DNA from: Chloroflexota bacterium
Lineage (GTDB): Bacteria > Chloroflexota > Anaerolineae > Promineifilales > Promineifilaceae
Reading direction: 5' to 3'
NCBI GenBank assembly: GCA_024275635.1
Contig: JAJRYT010000117.1
Location: forward strand, 1 to 50,144
DNA: 50,144 nt
In this document: positions 16,143 through 25,205 of the stretch, in pieces
Position numbering within the stretch: position 1 is the stretch's first letter
Layout: each line of letters opens with the position of its first letter
Program-made: the position numbers and the translations under genes
Notes under the pieces: model-generated
The model's input: the letters and a program-made list of their open reading frames with translations, nothing else
What the model was told of the DNA's origin: nothing
The model's database searches: none

Positions 16143-16542
16143 TGCCAGTATCATCATCCGGCTTCTTATCGGCGGTGGGGGCGCGGAGCAGGTCGCGGTC
16201 TTGTGGTCTGAGTGGAGAACGAATCATCGCCAGTTAATTGCTCCCTCGCTGATGCCCTATGAAGTCGCTAATGTGCTGCATCAATACGTGCGGCACGGTT
16301 CATTGCAGCCTGAAGAAGCCGGCGACGCGCTGCGCATTGCCCTCTCGTTAAATATCCAGCTTTTTCGTGATGCGGCGCTACATACACAAGCAGCCAACCT
16401 AGCGCGTAAACTGAACCTGTCCGCTACATACGACGCCCATTACCTGGCGTTATCTCAACAGATGGGAGCGGTTTTTTGGACGGCCGATCAGCGCCTGATC
16501 CGCACGGTAGATGGCAAGTTGGATTTTGTGCGCGGGATTTGA
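16120..16542 (+). CDS. PIN domain (VapC-type) ribonuclease toxin
   Basis: A 140-residue PIN protein starting at GTG 16120 after a GAGGAG site within the antitoxin gene. Acidic residues for metal binding are in ICIDASIIIRLL (residues 5-16), PYEVANVL (E at about 46), and the YDAHYLALS and WTADQRL segments (D at about 108 and 126). VapC-type toxins cut specific RNAs such as initiator tRNA or the sarcin-ricin loop; the target here cannot be told. Paired with a Phd/YefM antitoxin. Confidence 0.9.
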   Translation: MNSPICIDASIIIRLLIGGGGAEQVAVLWSEWRTNHRQLIAPSLMPYEVANVLHQYVRHGSLQPEEAGDALRIALSLNIQLFRDAALHTQAANLARKLNLSATYDAHYLALSQQMGAVFWTADQRLIRTVDGKLDFVRGI

Positions 16543-16690
16543 TGCCGCCAAAACGAAAGGAATGCAAACAAAATCTCTCTTTTTCTCCGCGAATCTCTGC
16601 GCCTACTCTGCGAATCTCTGCGTCCCAATCTTCCCCCCAGGTTCTTTAATACGCCCGGCCGCATTTGAAAATACAGCCTTACAATAACCC

Positions 16691-16719
16691 TTGACGATAT
16701 TATCCCTTCAGGTTATTAT
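16691..16719 (+). promoter_or_regulatory. Promoter of higBA, probably leaderless
   Basis: TTGACG (16691-16696), 17-bp spacer and TATTAT (16714-16719). With initiation 6-7 nt after the -10 box, the first transcribed base would coincide with the higB ATG at 16726, and there is no Shine-Dalgarno sequence. Confidence 0.6.
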
Positions 16720-16725
16720 ATTTCT

Positions 16726-17007
16726 ATGATTAAGTCGTTCAGGGGCAAAGAAACCGAAAAGGTCTTTAACGGCCGTTTTTCCAAAAAACTGCCCCACGAC
16801 ATTCAGCGAATTGCCGAACGAAAACTCATTTTAATCCATCGGTCGGCAGCCTTAAACGATCTTCGCGTTCCGCCATCGAATCGTCTGGAAGCCTTGAAAG
16901 GCAATCGGGAAGGGCAACACAGCATACGAATTAACGATCAATGGCGAATTTGTTTTGAGTGGCGAAACGATGGCGTCTATCAGGTCGAAATAACCGATTA
17001 TCATTGA
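16726..17007 (+). CDS. higB: HigB-type (RelE superfamily) mRNA interferase toxin
   Basis: A 93-residue RelE/HigB protein with the family landmarks: MIKSFRGKETEKVFNG at the start, LNDLRVPPSNRLEALKG at about 45-61, then REGQHSIRINDQWRICFEW (about 63-81) and the terminal VEITDYH. HigB cleaves mRNA on translating ribosomes. The toxin precedes the antitoxin, as usual for higBA, with a 9-bp gap. It may be read from a leaderless message. Confidence 0.93.
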   Translation: MIKSFRGKETEKVFNGRFSKKLPHDIQRIAERKLILIHRSAALNDLRVPPSNRLEALKGNREGQHSIRINDQWRICFEWRNDGVYQVEITDYH

Positions 17008-17016
17008 GGTATTGTC

Positions 17017-17316
17017 ATGAGAGATTACCCACCCATTCATCCCGGCGAGATATTGCTTGAAGAGTTCCTAAAACCTATGGGCATCAGTCAATACCGGCTG
17101 GCCAAAGATATTGGCGTTCCGGCTATGCGGATTAACAAGATCGTTCGTGGGGAGAGAGGTATCAGTGCCGATACGGCGCTTCGCCTGGCACGCTACTTTG
17201 GCATGTCGGTTGAATTTTGGACAGGTATCCAAACACATTATGAGGTTGAAATGGCCAAAATGGCGCTGGCTGACCGCTTGGAAAAAGAAGTAAACGTTTT
17301 TGCGCCAGCGGCTTAA
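17017..17316 (+). CDS. higA: HigA-type antitoxin, XRE family
   Basis: A 99-residue Xre/HigA antitoxin. It has the family start MRDYPPIHPGEILLEEFLKP and a helix-turn-helix (ISQYRLAKDIGVPAMRINKIVRG, residues about 24-46), followed by LARYFGMSVEFWTGIQ. It binds HigB and the shared promoter. An A/G-rich site (TGAGG) lies before the ATG. Confidence 0.94.
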   Translation: MRDYPPIHPGEILLEEFLKPMGISQYRLAKDIGVPAMRINKIVRGERGISADTALRLARYFGMSVEFWTGIQTHYEVEMAKMALADRLEKEVNVFAPAA

Positions 17317-17336
17317 TCGTTATTCGACGTCAGCGG

Positions 17337-17981
17337 CTAATTTCCCCTGCTTCTCTGCTCGCCGACCCTCATACTCCTCGTCAACCGAATCGGAACCAAG
17401 CCCGGCGTCCGCCGCCGGTACGCTTCATATTCTGGCCCAAAAAAGTCGGCTAGCCGCCGCTCCTCCACGCGGGAACCGGCCCACAAGTACAGGGTGACAA
17501 AGCAGTTAAAGATGAGCGTTTGCAGGGTCATCAGCGGTGTAAACCAGATGACCAGCAGGCTGAAAAAGTAAAGGGGATGGCGCACCAACGCGTACATGCC
17601 ACCGGTCACCAGTTTGGGCGGCAGGTTGATTTCTGCCTCGCCGCTAAAATAGCGCGCCGCCTGCCGCAAACCTACAAAATCCCAAAAATCAGTCTGGAAT
17701 AAAGCTATGCCTAATCCAATCATGCCGATGATCTGCACCAGATTGGCCGCAAATGACTAGGGCGCAGGGATGCGCCACAGTTCGGTGTTGGGCAGGTAAA
17801 CGGCCGTTACCGCCAACAGCGGCACAAACGTCACTATGGCCAAAACATTGTAGAACAAACGGTAAAGAGCCTGGTACGGCCGTTCTCCCACCCGCCTCCT
17901 CACCCAATCCTTCGTCCGCGTCATCGCCGTAAGACTGTGCAGCAGCGCCCAAATGATAAAACTGATGATGAATGTAGTCAT
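17337..17981 (-). pseudogene. PEMT/ICMT-like membrane methyltransferase split by an in-frame TAG
   Basis: Two frames in the same phase, 17757-17981 (75 codons) and 17337-17756, would join into one protein of about 215 residues but for a TAG at 17757-17759. The N-terminal part has membrane helices (MTTFIISFIIWALLHS). The C-terminal part has the methyltransferase signature GGMYALVRHPLYFFSLLVIW and EERRLADFFGPEYEAYRRRTPG of the isoprenylcysteine/phospholipid methyltransferase superfamily. A single C-to-T or G-to-A change would explain the stop. TAG ends other genes here, so general recoding is unlikely. It could be a recent pseudogene, an assembly or sequencing error, or programmed readthrough. 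Confidence 0.8.
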
Positions 17982-18035
17982 AAGATCCTCCGTGATGAAA
18001 ACCTTCCTGATAAATCTAACATAAGCGTTCAGCCC

Positions 18036-18166
18036 CTAAGGGCACGTTCGTTCATAACTTTGGCGTTTGAAAAATAGTAACCAGGTAATTGGTAACTGGT
18101 AATTACCCAATTACTCAATTACCAATTACCAGCAAACTGCAAAGTTAATTTTGAACGAACCCTTAG
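18036..18166. repeat. Nested inverted-repeat (MITE-like) element
   Basis: Outer arms CTAAGGG...GTTCGTTC...AACTTTG...GTTTG (from 18036) and their reverse complement (ending CCCTTAG at 18166) enclose an inner heptad palindrome of GGTAATT/AATTACC units (about 18079-18131). No open frame. With 18167-18292 it fills the spacer between the methyltransferase and patB genes. Confidence 0.7.
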
Positions 18167-18173
18167 CGCTTTG

Positions 18174-18292
18174 GTCATCCGTCATTCGTATTCCGTAATC
18201 CGTTATTCGCCTGATAACGAAACACGGTTTACGGAACACGAAATACGGTTTACGAAAACCGGGAAGTTATTTCCGAACGCTCCCTTACCTTT
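18174..18292. repeat. Second imperfect palindrome sharing the TAAGGGAGCGTTC end
   Basis: Heptad-like ATTCCGTAATCCG and GGTTTACGGAACACG pieces form inverted arms. The right end (minus strand) reads TAAGGGAGCGTTC, matching the ends of the neighbouring element and a copy at about 35114-35131. The minus-strand patB stop codon TAA is the first three bases of that end. Confidence 0.55.
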
Positions 18293-19502
18293 CCCGCATT
18301 GTAACGGCCGTTCTAATCCGTCCCAACGCCTCTGCCAAAATCGAGTGTGGGCAGGCGATATTAAACCGCTCAAACCCCGCCCCTTCCGGGCCAAACAGTT
18401 CACCCTCATCCAAAAACAGTTTCGCCTGTCCCATGAACAACTCTTTGCGCGCCGCTGCGTCTAATCCCAACTCACGACAGTCCACCCACACCAGGTACGT
18501 CCCTTCCGGTGGGATAAGTTTAAGCTGAGGCAGATGTTCGGCCAAATAGTCAACCATAAAACGGTAATTAGCCTGGATATACGCCAGCGCCGCCGCCAGC
18601 CACGCTTCGCCATGATTGTAAGCCGCTTCTGTGGCGACAATGCCAAACGCATTCGCGCCCAGCAGTCCGGCACGCTGAATCGTCGCCGTCAATTTATCGC
18701 GGATGCCTTTGTCCGGTATGATGATATTAGATGTTTTCAATCCGGCCAGGTTAAATGTTTTGCTGGGCGCCGTACACACAATACTCTTTTGGGCAAATTC
18801 GTCGCTGATATTGGCAAAGGTAGTGAAAATCTGGCCCTCATAAATTAAATCGCAGTGGACTTCATCGGACACAACCAGCACGTCATTTTCCAGGCAGATT
18901 TGGCCAAAACGGGTCAATTCTTCCGCCGTCCACACGCGGCCGATCGGGTTATGCGGGCTGCATAAAATCGCCATTTTAACGGCCGGGTCAGCCGCTTTGC
19001 GGGCTAAATCGTCGAAGTCCATGCAGTAACGGCCGTTTTCATAGCGCAGCGAATTAGACACAACCGCCCCGCCGTTATTTTTGATCGCATCGAAAAAGGG
19101 ATAGTAAACCGGCCGCTGCACCAACACCTTCTCGCCCGGCGCGACAAACGTCTGTACCAACATATTAACCGTAGGCACGACGCCGGGCGTCATCACAATC
19201 CAATCGCGCTCAATGGTACGGCCGTAACGACGAGCCACCCAATTGATCACCGCTTCAAAATAAGAATCAGCCGGGCGCGAATAGCCAAAAATGCCATGCC
19301 GGGCGCGTGACTCTAATGCCTCAATGACAGCCGGCGGGCTGGGGAAATCCATATCGGCTATCCACATCGGCAAAATACGGTCTGCACCGTATTTCGGGTC
19401 GGCATGATCGCCATAAATATACTGTTTATCTTCAAGTAAGAACTCCCATTTGATGCTGTGAGTTCCCCGGCGGCTGACTTCTTCGTCAAAATTAAAGGTC
19501 AT
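18285..19502 (-). CDS. patB: PatB/MalY family PLP-dependent aminotransferase or C-S lyase
   Basis: A 405-residue fold-type I PLP enzyme of the MalY/PatB group, usually cystathionine beta-lyases (cystathionine to homocysteine, pyruvate and ammonia). Visible signatures: WIADMDFPSPPAVIEAL (about 45-61), GYSRPADSYFEAV, ILCSPHNPIGRVWT (about 170), VVSDEVHCDLIY (about 200) and the Schiff-base lysine in APSKTFNLAGLKTSN (about 235). The start is fixed by a GGAGG site before the ATG at 19502; a longer frame to 19571 runs through a twin palindrome. It follows the arginase-like gene and may share its transcript. Confidence 0.9.
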   Translation of the reverse strand: MTFNFDEEVSRRGTHSIKWEFLLEDKQYIYGDHADPKYGADRILPMWIADMDFPSPPAVIEALESRARHGIFGYSRPADSYFEAVINWVARRYGRTIERDWIVMTPGVVPTVNMLVQTFVAPGEKVLVQRPVYYPFFDAIKNNGGAVVSNSLRYENGRYCMDFDDLARKAADPAVKMAILCSPHNPIGRVWTAEELTRFGQICLENDVLVVSDEVHCDLIYEGQIFTTFANISDEFAQKSIVCTAPSKTFNLAGLKTSNIIIPDKGIRDKLTATIQRAGLLGANAFGIVATEAAYNHGEAWLAAALAYIQANYRFMVDYLAEHLPQLKLIPPEGTYLVWVDCRELGLDAAARKELFMGQAKLFLDEGELFGPEGAGFERFNIACPHSILAEALGRIRTAVTMRER

Positions 19503-19519
19503 CCTCTTTTCCTCCGTAA

Positions 19520-19559
19520 ATCGAATTGGCAATTCGATGCTTGATTTACCAAATCGAGC
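19520..19559. repeat. Twin short palindromes with 3-nt loops
   Basis: ATCGAATT-GGC-AATTCGAT (19520-19538) is followed immediately by GCTTGATTT-ACC-AAATCGAGC (19539-19559, one G-T pair). It fills the 65-bp gap between two minus-strand genes. The same design is seen at 47868-47910. Confidence 0.75.
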
Positions 19560-19567
19560 TGCACCTT

Positions 19568-20335
19568 TCATTCAGCAACCAACTCTGCCAGCAGTTCCAT
19601 AACAATTTCTCGGCTGCGGCCGTCTTCGTCCAGGTCAGGGTTCCAGGCAGAAACAGAAACGGCCGTTACCCGCCCCGTTCGCGCTAGATGATGGAACACA
19701 CGCCGCATCTCCGCCACCCCCGGCCCGCCCGGCGCTGGATAGCTGACCGCCGGTAACACCTGCGAATCCAGCGCATCCACATCAAAATGAACGTAAAGCG
19801 GGCCGTCAGGCAGCGGATAATCCAGCAGTTGTGCCACCTGCGGCAGATGAACAACGGCCGAATCATTCAGGTTCGCCTTTTCGCTGGGGTCCAGGTCGCG
19901 GGCATCGGTCAGGATGATTTGCGCTTCGGGGAAGGGAGCCAGCCCCACCTGCTCGCAAATCGTTTGCTCGCCGCGCCCGACCATCATTGCCAGCGGCATC
20001 CCACCCAGGAAATCGCTGGGCGTCGTCTCCCAGGTATTAAAATCCCCATGCGCATCCAACCAGATTAACGTCGGCGACAGCCCGGCTTTCTGAATCCCGG
20101 CCATCACGCCCAACGTTGTGCAGCAATCCCCGGCAAAGCTTACCGGGCGGTCACCTTGTTTGATGGTTTGGGCCATAAATTCAGCCAATGGCTGGTAAAG
20201 CCGGCTCATGATCGCCTGCGGCTTCCCCGCCGGCAGCGGCGGCCGGTTCACCTGCCACCCCGGCCCGGCAGCGGAATGCAGGCCAGGAACCGGCTTGTCT
20301 ATGAAATAAGGTGTTAACAAATATTGGTTTTTCAT
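19568..20335 (-). CDS. Arginase/agmatinase family hydrolase
   Basis: A 255-residue ureohydrolase-fold protein. Metal-binding regions: LIWLDAHGDFNT (DAHxD, about 92-103) and VHFDVDALD (about 187-195). The usual first motif GGDHS reads SFAGDCCTTLGVMAG (about 67), so a Cys takes the place of the first His ligand; such AGDC-type relatives are a known branch. Substrate therefore cannot be assigned to arginine, agmatine or formimidoylglutamate. Weak ribosome site (AAGGAGT) before the ATG at 20335. Confidence 0.82.
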   Translation of the reverse strand: MKNQYLLTPYFIDKPVPGLHSAAGPGWQVNRPPLPAGKPQAIMSRLYQPLAEFMAQTIKQGDRPVSFAGDCCTTLGVMAGIQKAGLSPTLIWLDAHGDFNTWETTPSDFLGGMPLAMMVGRGEQTICEQVGLAPFPEAQIILTDARDLDPSEKANLNDSAVVHLPQVAQLLDYPLPDGPLYVHFDVDALDSQVLPAVSYPAPGGPGVAEMRRVFHHLARTGRVTAVSVSAWNPDLDEDGRSREIVMELLAELVAE

Positions 20336-20356
20336 GCGCTACTCCTTGTTAAACAA

Positions 20357-20435
20357 AAATCTGACACGAATTTCACGAATCACACGAATTAAATCAGCCT
20401 TATTCGCGCCATCCGTGTCATTCGTGTTAAAAATC
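20357..20435. repeat. CACGAAT / ATTCGTG imperfect palindrome
   Basis: GACACGAATTTCACGAATCACACGAATTAA-like units on the left and ATCCGTGTCATTCGTGTT on the right form inverted arms in the divergent spacer between the arginase-like gene and pyrE. The same sequence reappears at 21107-21163 on the other side of pyrE. Confidence 0.7.
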
Positions 20436-20489
20436 TTTATTTACTTCACTGCTTGATTAAGTTTCGGCTTTGTGTCATGATCCCTACTT

Positions 20490-21131
20490 ATGAATTCAGC
20501 TAATTTTAACACGGAGTCTCTAGTTCTCACGTTATTCGATATAGGCGCGGTGCGGCTGGGGCAGTTTAAGCTGCACAGCGGGCAGTTGTCGCCGATTTAT
20601 CTGGATTTGCGCTTGCTGGTTTCCTACCCGGAGGCGCTGCGGCAGGCAACGGCCGTCTACCGCGCCATCCTGGAAAAACTCACTTTTGACCGTCTCGTCG
20701 GCACGCCCTTAGCCGGACTGCCCATCGGCACGGCCGTTGCCCTGGAGATGAACCGCCCCCTCATCTATCCCCGACAGCGGGCCAAAAGCTACGGAACCGG
20801 CAAGCTGATTGAAGGAACATGGGAGAAGGGGGAAACGGCCGTTATCCTCGACGATCTGATCACCTCCGGCGACAGCATCCTGCAAACCGCCAACATTTTA
20901 GAAGAAGCCGGACTCAACACCAGCGACGCCGTCGTCCTCATTGATCGGCAGCAGGGCGGCGCGCAAACCGTGCGCCAAAGAAACATCGCTCTCCACGCCG
21001 GTATCACCTTAAGCCAGGCGCTCGCCATCTTAGAAAACAACAGCCGCATTACTGCCCGCCAACGCGACGAAGTTCTGCAAACAATAGACAGTTCCGGCGA
21101 AGCAAAATCCGACACGAATCACACGAATTAA
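20490..21131 (+). CDS. pyrE: Orotate phosphoribosyltransferase
   Basis: Converts orotate and PRPP to OMP in pyrimidine synthesis. The 213-residue type I phosphoribosyltransferase has the PRPP loop ETAVILDDLITSGDS (about 116-130), the substrate region FKLHSGQLSPIYLDLRLLV (about 26-44) and the flexible loop RQRAKSYGTGKLIEG. The last seven residues (SDTNHTN) and the stop are encoded by a CACGAAT repeat, so the original C-terminus was probably altered by insertion or expansion of the repeat. No pyrimidine operon neighbour is present. Confidence 0.92.
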   Translation: MNSANFNTESLVLTLFDIGAVRLGQFKLHSGQLSPIYLDLRLLVSYPEALRQATAVYRAILEKLTFDRLVGTPLAGLPIGTAVALEMNRPLIYPRQRAKSYGTGKLIEGTWEKGETAVILDDLITSGDSILQTANILEEAGLNTSDAVVLIDRQQGGAQTVRQRNIALHAGITLSQALAILENNSRITARQRDEVLQTIDSSGEAKSDTNHTN

Positions 21132-21163
21132 GAAAATTTATTCGTGTCATTCGTGTCGAAAAA
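21107..21163. repeat. CACGAAT / ATTCGTG repeat overlapping the pyrE 3' end
   Basis: GACACGAATCACACGAATTAAG and ATTCGTGTCATTCGTGTCGAA are inverted around an AT centre; they include the pyrE stop codon. Confidence 0.75.
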
Positions 21164-21203
21164 CGGCACCTACCAAGGCTATAAATCCGAAAAGGACAGA
21201 AAC

Positions 21204-23954
21204 ATGACTGAAAATGTAACTCGTGGCACCGCCCACAACGTATTACGGTATGAACGCAATCCGCTGGACGTTATCTTTGCCCCCAAAAGCGTCGCCGTCA
21301 TCGGCGCGTCGGAACGGGAAGAGAGCGTCGGCCGTACCATCATCTGGAACCTGATGAGCACCTCCTTTGGCGGAACCATCTTCCCTGTCAACCCCAAACG
21401 CGGCAGCATTCTGGGCATCAAAGCCTATCCCAGCATTGCCGACGTGCCCGACCGGGTAGACCTGGCCGTCATCGTTACCCCAGCCCCCACCGTCCCCGGC
21501 ATCATCAGCGAATGTGTCGCGGCCGGCGTCAAAGGAGCCATCATCATCTCTGCCGGATTCAAAGAAATCGGCCCGGAAGGGGAAGCGTTGGAGCAGCAAA
21601 TTATGGCCGAAGCCCGCCGCGGCGCCATGCGCATCATTGGCCCCAACTGTCTGGGCGTGATGAATCCTATCACCGGTCTCAACGCTACCTTTGCCGCGTC
21701 CATGGCCCGCCCTGGCAACGTCGGCTTCATCAGCCAGAGCGGCGCGCTGTGTACCGCCATTCTCGACTGGAGCTTCCGCGAAAACGTGGGCTTCAGCGCC
21801 TTTGTCTCCATCGGTTCCATGCTAGATGTCGGTTGGGGCGATCTCATCACCTACCTGGGCGACGACCCACGCACCAAGAGCATCGTCATCTACATGGAAA
21901 CCATCGGCGACGCCCGCGCCTTTCTTTCCGCCGCCCGCGAGGTGGCCCTGACGAAGCCGATCATTGTCATCAAGCCGGGGCGCACGGAGGAAGCGGCCCA
22001 GGCGGCCGCCTCCCATACCGGCTCGCTGACAGGCAGCGACGAAGTGCTGGCGGCCGCTTTCCGGCGCTGCGGCGTCCTGCGCGTAGATACGATTGACGGG
22101 CTGTTTAACATGGCCGAAGTGTTGGCCAAGCAGCCCCGGCCCAAAGGGGATCGGTTAACGATTATCACCAACGCGGGCGGCCCTGGCGTACTGGCAACGG
22201 ACGCACTCATCACGTCGGGCGGCGAGTTGGCCGAGATTTCTGAAGAGACGATGGCCCGATTGAATGAGATTTTGCCCGCCCACTGGAGCCACAACAATCC
22301 CATTGACATTCTGGGTGACGCCGGGGCGGAAAGGTATCAGAAAACGCTGGAAACGGCCGTAAACGACCCTAACAGCGACGGCCTTCTGATCATCTTAACG
22401 CCCCAGGCGATGACTGCGCCCACCCAAACCGCCCAACTGTTGAAAAAAATGGTTAGCCGGGCGGATTCCAGGATACTCGGCAAGCCAGTCTTAGCCAGTT
22501 GGATGGGAGGCGCCGACGTGGCCGGAGGCGAGGCCATTCTCAACCAGTCGAACATCCCCACGTTCCAATTCCCGGATACGGCCGCACGCGTCTTTCAATA
22601 TATGTGGCGTTACAGCAACCGGCTGCGCAGTCTCTACGAAACGCCGCAAGCCCCGGAGGAAACGGCCGACAGCGCCCATCGCCACGTTGAAGTGAGCCAG
22701 ATGGTGGAGAAGATTCGCCAATCCGGCCGGACAATTTTAACTGAGTATGAATCCAAGCAAATTTTAGCCGCCTATGGCATTCAAACGGTTGACACCCAGC
22801 TGGCAACCAATGTGGACGAAGCGGTGGCGATTGCCGATGAGATTGGCTACCCGGTGGTCATCAAGTTAAACTCAGAAACAATCACCCACAAAACAGACGT
22901 GGGCGGCGTGCGTCTGGACCTGGTTCACGCCAAGGAAGTGAGCCGCGCCTACCGGCAAATGGAAAAAGCAGTGATAAGTAAGTTCGGCGTGGAACATTTC
23001 CTGGGGGTGACGGTGCAGCCAATGGTTGATTTGAAGGACGGCTATGAGTTAATTTTGGGCAGCAGCCCGGACGCCCAGTTCGGCCCGGTGCTGTTGTTCG
23101 GTACGGGGGGAACGTTGGTGGAAGTATTTAAGGATCGGGCGCTAGGACTGCCCCCGCTAAATACAACGCTGGCCCGCCGCATGATGGAGCGGACGAAGAT
23201 TTATAAAGCGCTGCAAGGAATTCGCGGCCGCGATCCGGTGGACATGGCGGCGTTGGAGAAGCTGCTGGTGCGCTTTAGCTACTTGGTAGTGGAGCAGCCC
23301 TGGATTAAGGAGCTGGATATCAACCCGCTTTTAGCGTCGGCGAACGGGCTGCTGGCGCTGGATGCGCGGGTGGTTTTGTATGAACCAGAGGTGACGGAGG
23401 AGATGCTGCCGCAGTTGGCGATACGGCCGTATCCCGCCCAATACGCCTTCACCTTCACCGATAAGCAGGGAGTCGCCTTCACCATCCGCCCCATCCGCCC
23501 CGAAGACGAACCCCAGGTTGTCGAATTCCACCATGGCTTATCCGAGCAAAGCATTTATCTGCGCTACTTCCGCTCCTTCCAACTCAGCCAGCGGGTACAG
23601 CATGAACGGCTGACCCGCATCTGCTTTGTGGATTACGACCGGGATATGGCATTGGTTGCCGAGTGTAAAAACCCGGAAACGGGTGAAATTGAAATTGCCG
23701 GAATCGGCCGTTTGAGCAAATTGCACAGCACGACCGACGCCGAATTTGCCATGCTGATCAGCGATAGATACCAGCGGCGCGGCCTGGGCACAGAACTGCT
23801 CAACCGCCTGTTACAGGTTGGCCGGGACGAAGGGCTGAAACGAGTCGTCGCCTACATGCTGGGCGAAAATCGCGGCATGCGTCTCATCAGCAAACGGCTG
23901 GGGTTCCAATTTCACCGGGAAGGGTCGCTGTTTAAGGCAGTGGTTGAATTGTAG
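21204..23954 (+). CDS. ADP-forming acyl-CoA ligase fused to a GNAT acetyltransferase
   Basis: A 916-residue multidomain protein. A CoA-binding Rossmann domain ([13 protein letters not shown] at about 27) is followed by two succinyl-CoA ligase-like domains. The second of these holds the phospho-His loop candidate at [13 protein letters not shown]. An ATP-grasp domain follows (about 500-720; [47 protein letters not shown]). The GNAT domain is C-terminal (about 760-916; [13 protein letters not shown] is the acetyl-CoA loop). The order matches the Pat/AcsD-like fusion family: some interconvert acetyl-CoA and acetate with ADP, others acetylate lysines of acetyl-CoA synthetase. Start at 21204 after AAAGGACAG; codons before it derive from repeat DNA. 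Confidence 0.92.
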   Translation: MTENVTRGTAHNVLRYERNPLDVIFAPKSVAVIGASEREESVGRTIIWNLMSTSFGGTIFPVNPKRGSILGIKAYPSIADVPDRVDLAVIVTPAPTVPGIISECVAAGVKGAIIISAGFKEIGPEGEALEQQIMAEARRGAMRIIGPNCLGVMNPITGLNATFAASMARPGNVGFISQSGALCTAILDWSFRENVGFSAFVSIGSMLDVGWGDLITYLGDDPRTKSIVIYMETIGDARAFLSAAREVALTKPIIVIKPGRTEEAAQAAASHTGSLTGSDEVLAAAFRRCGVLRVDTIDGLFNMAEVLAKQPRPKGDRLTIITNAGGPGVLATDALITSGGELAEISEETMARLNEILPAHWSHNNPIDILGDAGAERYQKTLETAVNDPNSDGLLIILTPQAMTAPTQTAQLLKKMVSRADSRILGKPVLASWMGGADVAGGEAILNQSNIPTFQFPDTAARVFQYMWRYSNRLRSLYETPQAPEETADSAHRHVEVSQMVEKIRQSGRTILTEYESKQILAAYGIQTVDTQLATNVDEAVAIADEIGYPVVIKLNSETITHKTDVGGVRLDLVHAKEVSRAYRQMEKAVISKFGVEHFLGVTVQPMVDLKDGYELILGSSPDAQFGPVLLFGTGGTLVEVFKDRALGLPPLNTTLARRMMERTKIYKALQGIRGRDPVDMAALEKLLVRFSYLVVEQPWIKELDINPLLASANGLLALDARVVLYEPEVTEEMLPQLAIRPYPAQYAFTFTDKQGVAFTIRPIRPEDEPQVVEFHHGLSEQSIYLRYFRSFQLSQRVQHERLTRICFVDYDRDMALVAECKNPETGEIEIAGIGRLSKLHSTTDAEFAMLISDRYQRRGLGTELLNRLLQVGRDEGLKRVVAYMLGENRGMRLISKRLGFQFHREGSLFKAVVEL

Positions 23955-23965
23955 ATTTTGATGAT

Positions 23966-25111
23966 ATGCGGTTGTTTTTGCGTTTCATTGTTTTGACAAG
24001 TTTATGGGCCGGGATCGGCGCCGCTTGCCGCGAGGCGACTGCTTTGCCAGCCTGGAAACAATCGGAACGGTCAAACGCGCCGCTTGCTGTGCCTCTGGTC
24101 GCTAATCCAACGCCGGCGACGCCGGCCGCCATCCTGCCAACCATCCCGCCCACGCCGGTGAAAAGGGTTGGGGATGAGGGCGCTTTGCCGGTGATGCACG
24201 CTGGGGGAGGCGGCCGTCCATCCTCCACACCCGCCATCATAACTGCCCAAGCCGTTTACCATTTGCCGATTGATGCCGGACAGCCGCATGTGGATTGGTT
24301 CATTGGCAGCTACGTAGACGTAGACAAAAGAGCCGGGTTTGCCGCCGATTTTATGGGCGGCTTTATGACCTATGACGGCCACAAAGGAACGGATTTCTTC
24401 ATCCGCGATCTGGCGCATATGGAAACTGGCGTTCCTGTTCTGGCCGCCCGGTCAGGAACTGTTGTTGAGTTGCATGATGGCGAGAATGATTTAGATCGAG
24501 ACGGGAAGAGCCAACAAAGCAATTACATTAAAATCGTTCACGACGACGAGAGTTTTGCCTACTACAGCCACCTGAAACGGGATAGTTTGTTGGTTGCGCT
24601 GGGACAGGAGGTTGAAGTGGGACAGCCTCTGGCTCTGGTCGGGAATTCGGGTTTGTCCTCCCCCCATCCACATTTACATTTTGAGGTTCATGCGGCGGAC
24701 GGCCGTATCCTGGACATTTTCAGCGAACAGGCAGCCGCCTTCGATTCGACTTATCCCCATGAGCCATTTGTTTTTACCGCCGGCATCACCGATAGGAACG
24801 ATCCCTATATTTTTGCCAACCTTTCCCGGTATACGCCAGCGCATTATTCGACGCTCTCGTGTACGGAATCCCCTTATATCTGGTACAAAGTGGTGCGAAT
24901 GGGTCAAAATGACCGGCTGCGAACCATCCTCATTTTTCCCAATGGATCGGCCAAGGAATTGACCCCAATCATTGCCGATCAGGATTACCGCTATATTTAT
25001 TGGTATGTGTATGACGATCCGCTTCTGGCCGGCGTGTATCGCGTCCGCTACTTTTTCAATGAAAATGGCGGCGATTTTGGCGAAATGACATTGTCGGTGG
25101 TTTGCGATTAA
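23966..25111 (+). CDS. Exported M23 (LytM) family metallopeptidase
   Basis: A 381-residue secreted protein. The N-terminal hydrophobic segment ends IGAAC at Cys21, a possible lipobox, followed by a low-complexity Pro/Ala/Thr stretch to about 90. The LytM domain (about 130-255) has the zinc ligands HKGTD (His and Asp) and HPHLHFEVH, with the YYSHL segment between. The C-terminal 110 residues are beta-rich and unassigned. M23 enzymes cut peptidoglycan cross-links or act as inactive activators of amidases; the full ligand set suggests activity. The start lies 12 bp after the previous stop, so co-expression is possible. Confidence 0.87.
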   Translation: MRLFLRFIVLTSLWAGIGAACREATALPAWKQSERSNAPLAVPLVANPTPATPAAILPTIPPTPVKRVGDEGALPVMHAGGGGRPSSTPAIITAQAVYHLPIDAGQPHVDWFIGSYVDVDKRAGFAADFMGGFMTYDGHKGTDFFIRDLAHMETGVPVLAARSGTVVELHDGENDLDRDGKSQQSNYIKIVHDDESFAYYSHLKRDSLLVALGQEVEVGQPLALVGNSGLSSPHPHLHFEVHAADGRILDIFSEQAAAFDSTYPHEPFVFTAGITDRNDPYIFANLSRYTPAHYSTLSCTESPYIWYKVVRMGQNDRLRTILIFPNGSAKELTPIIADQDYRYIYWYVYDDPLLAGVYRVRYFFNENGGDFGEMTLSVVCD

Positions 25112-25205
25112 TCAAGCGCCGCTGTAGAAATCCATTTTTCTCCGGTTCAGGTTACAATATGGCCTAAATGAAGCAAGAACCGGTTTCTTGAAGAAGAGGA
25201 TGGCG

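Noticed and set aside
17757..17759. General reassignment of TAG as a sense codon
   Set aside because: TAG ends other well-supported genes here (cytochrome c peroxidase, DUF3054 protein), so only a local event is likely.
15831..17981. A genomic island or prophage around the toxin-antitoxin genes
   Set aside because: No integrase, transposase, tRNA junction or phage structural gene; the flanks (mgtE, patB) are ordinary chromosomal genes.
18171..18464. A 97-codon plus-strand ORF over repeats and the patB 3' end
   Set aside because: Half of it is repeat sequence and the rest is antisense to patB.
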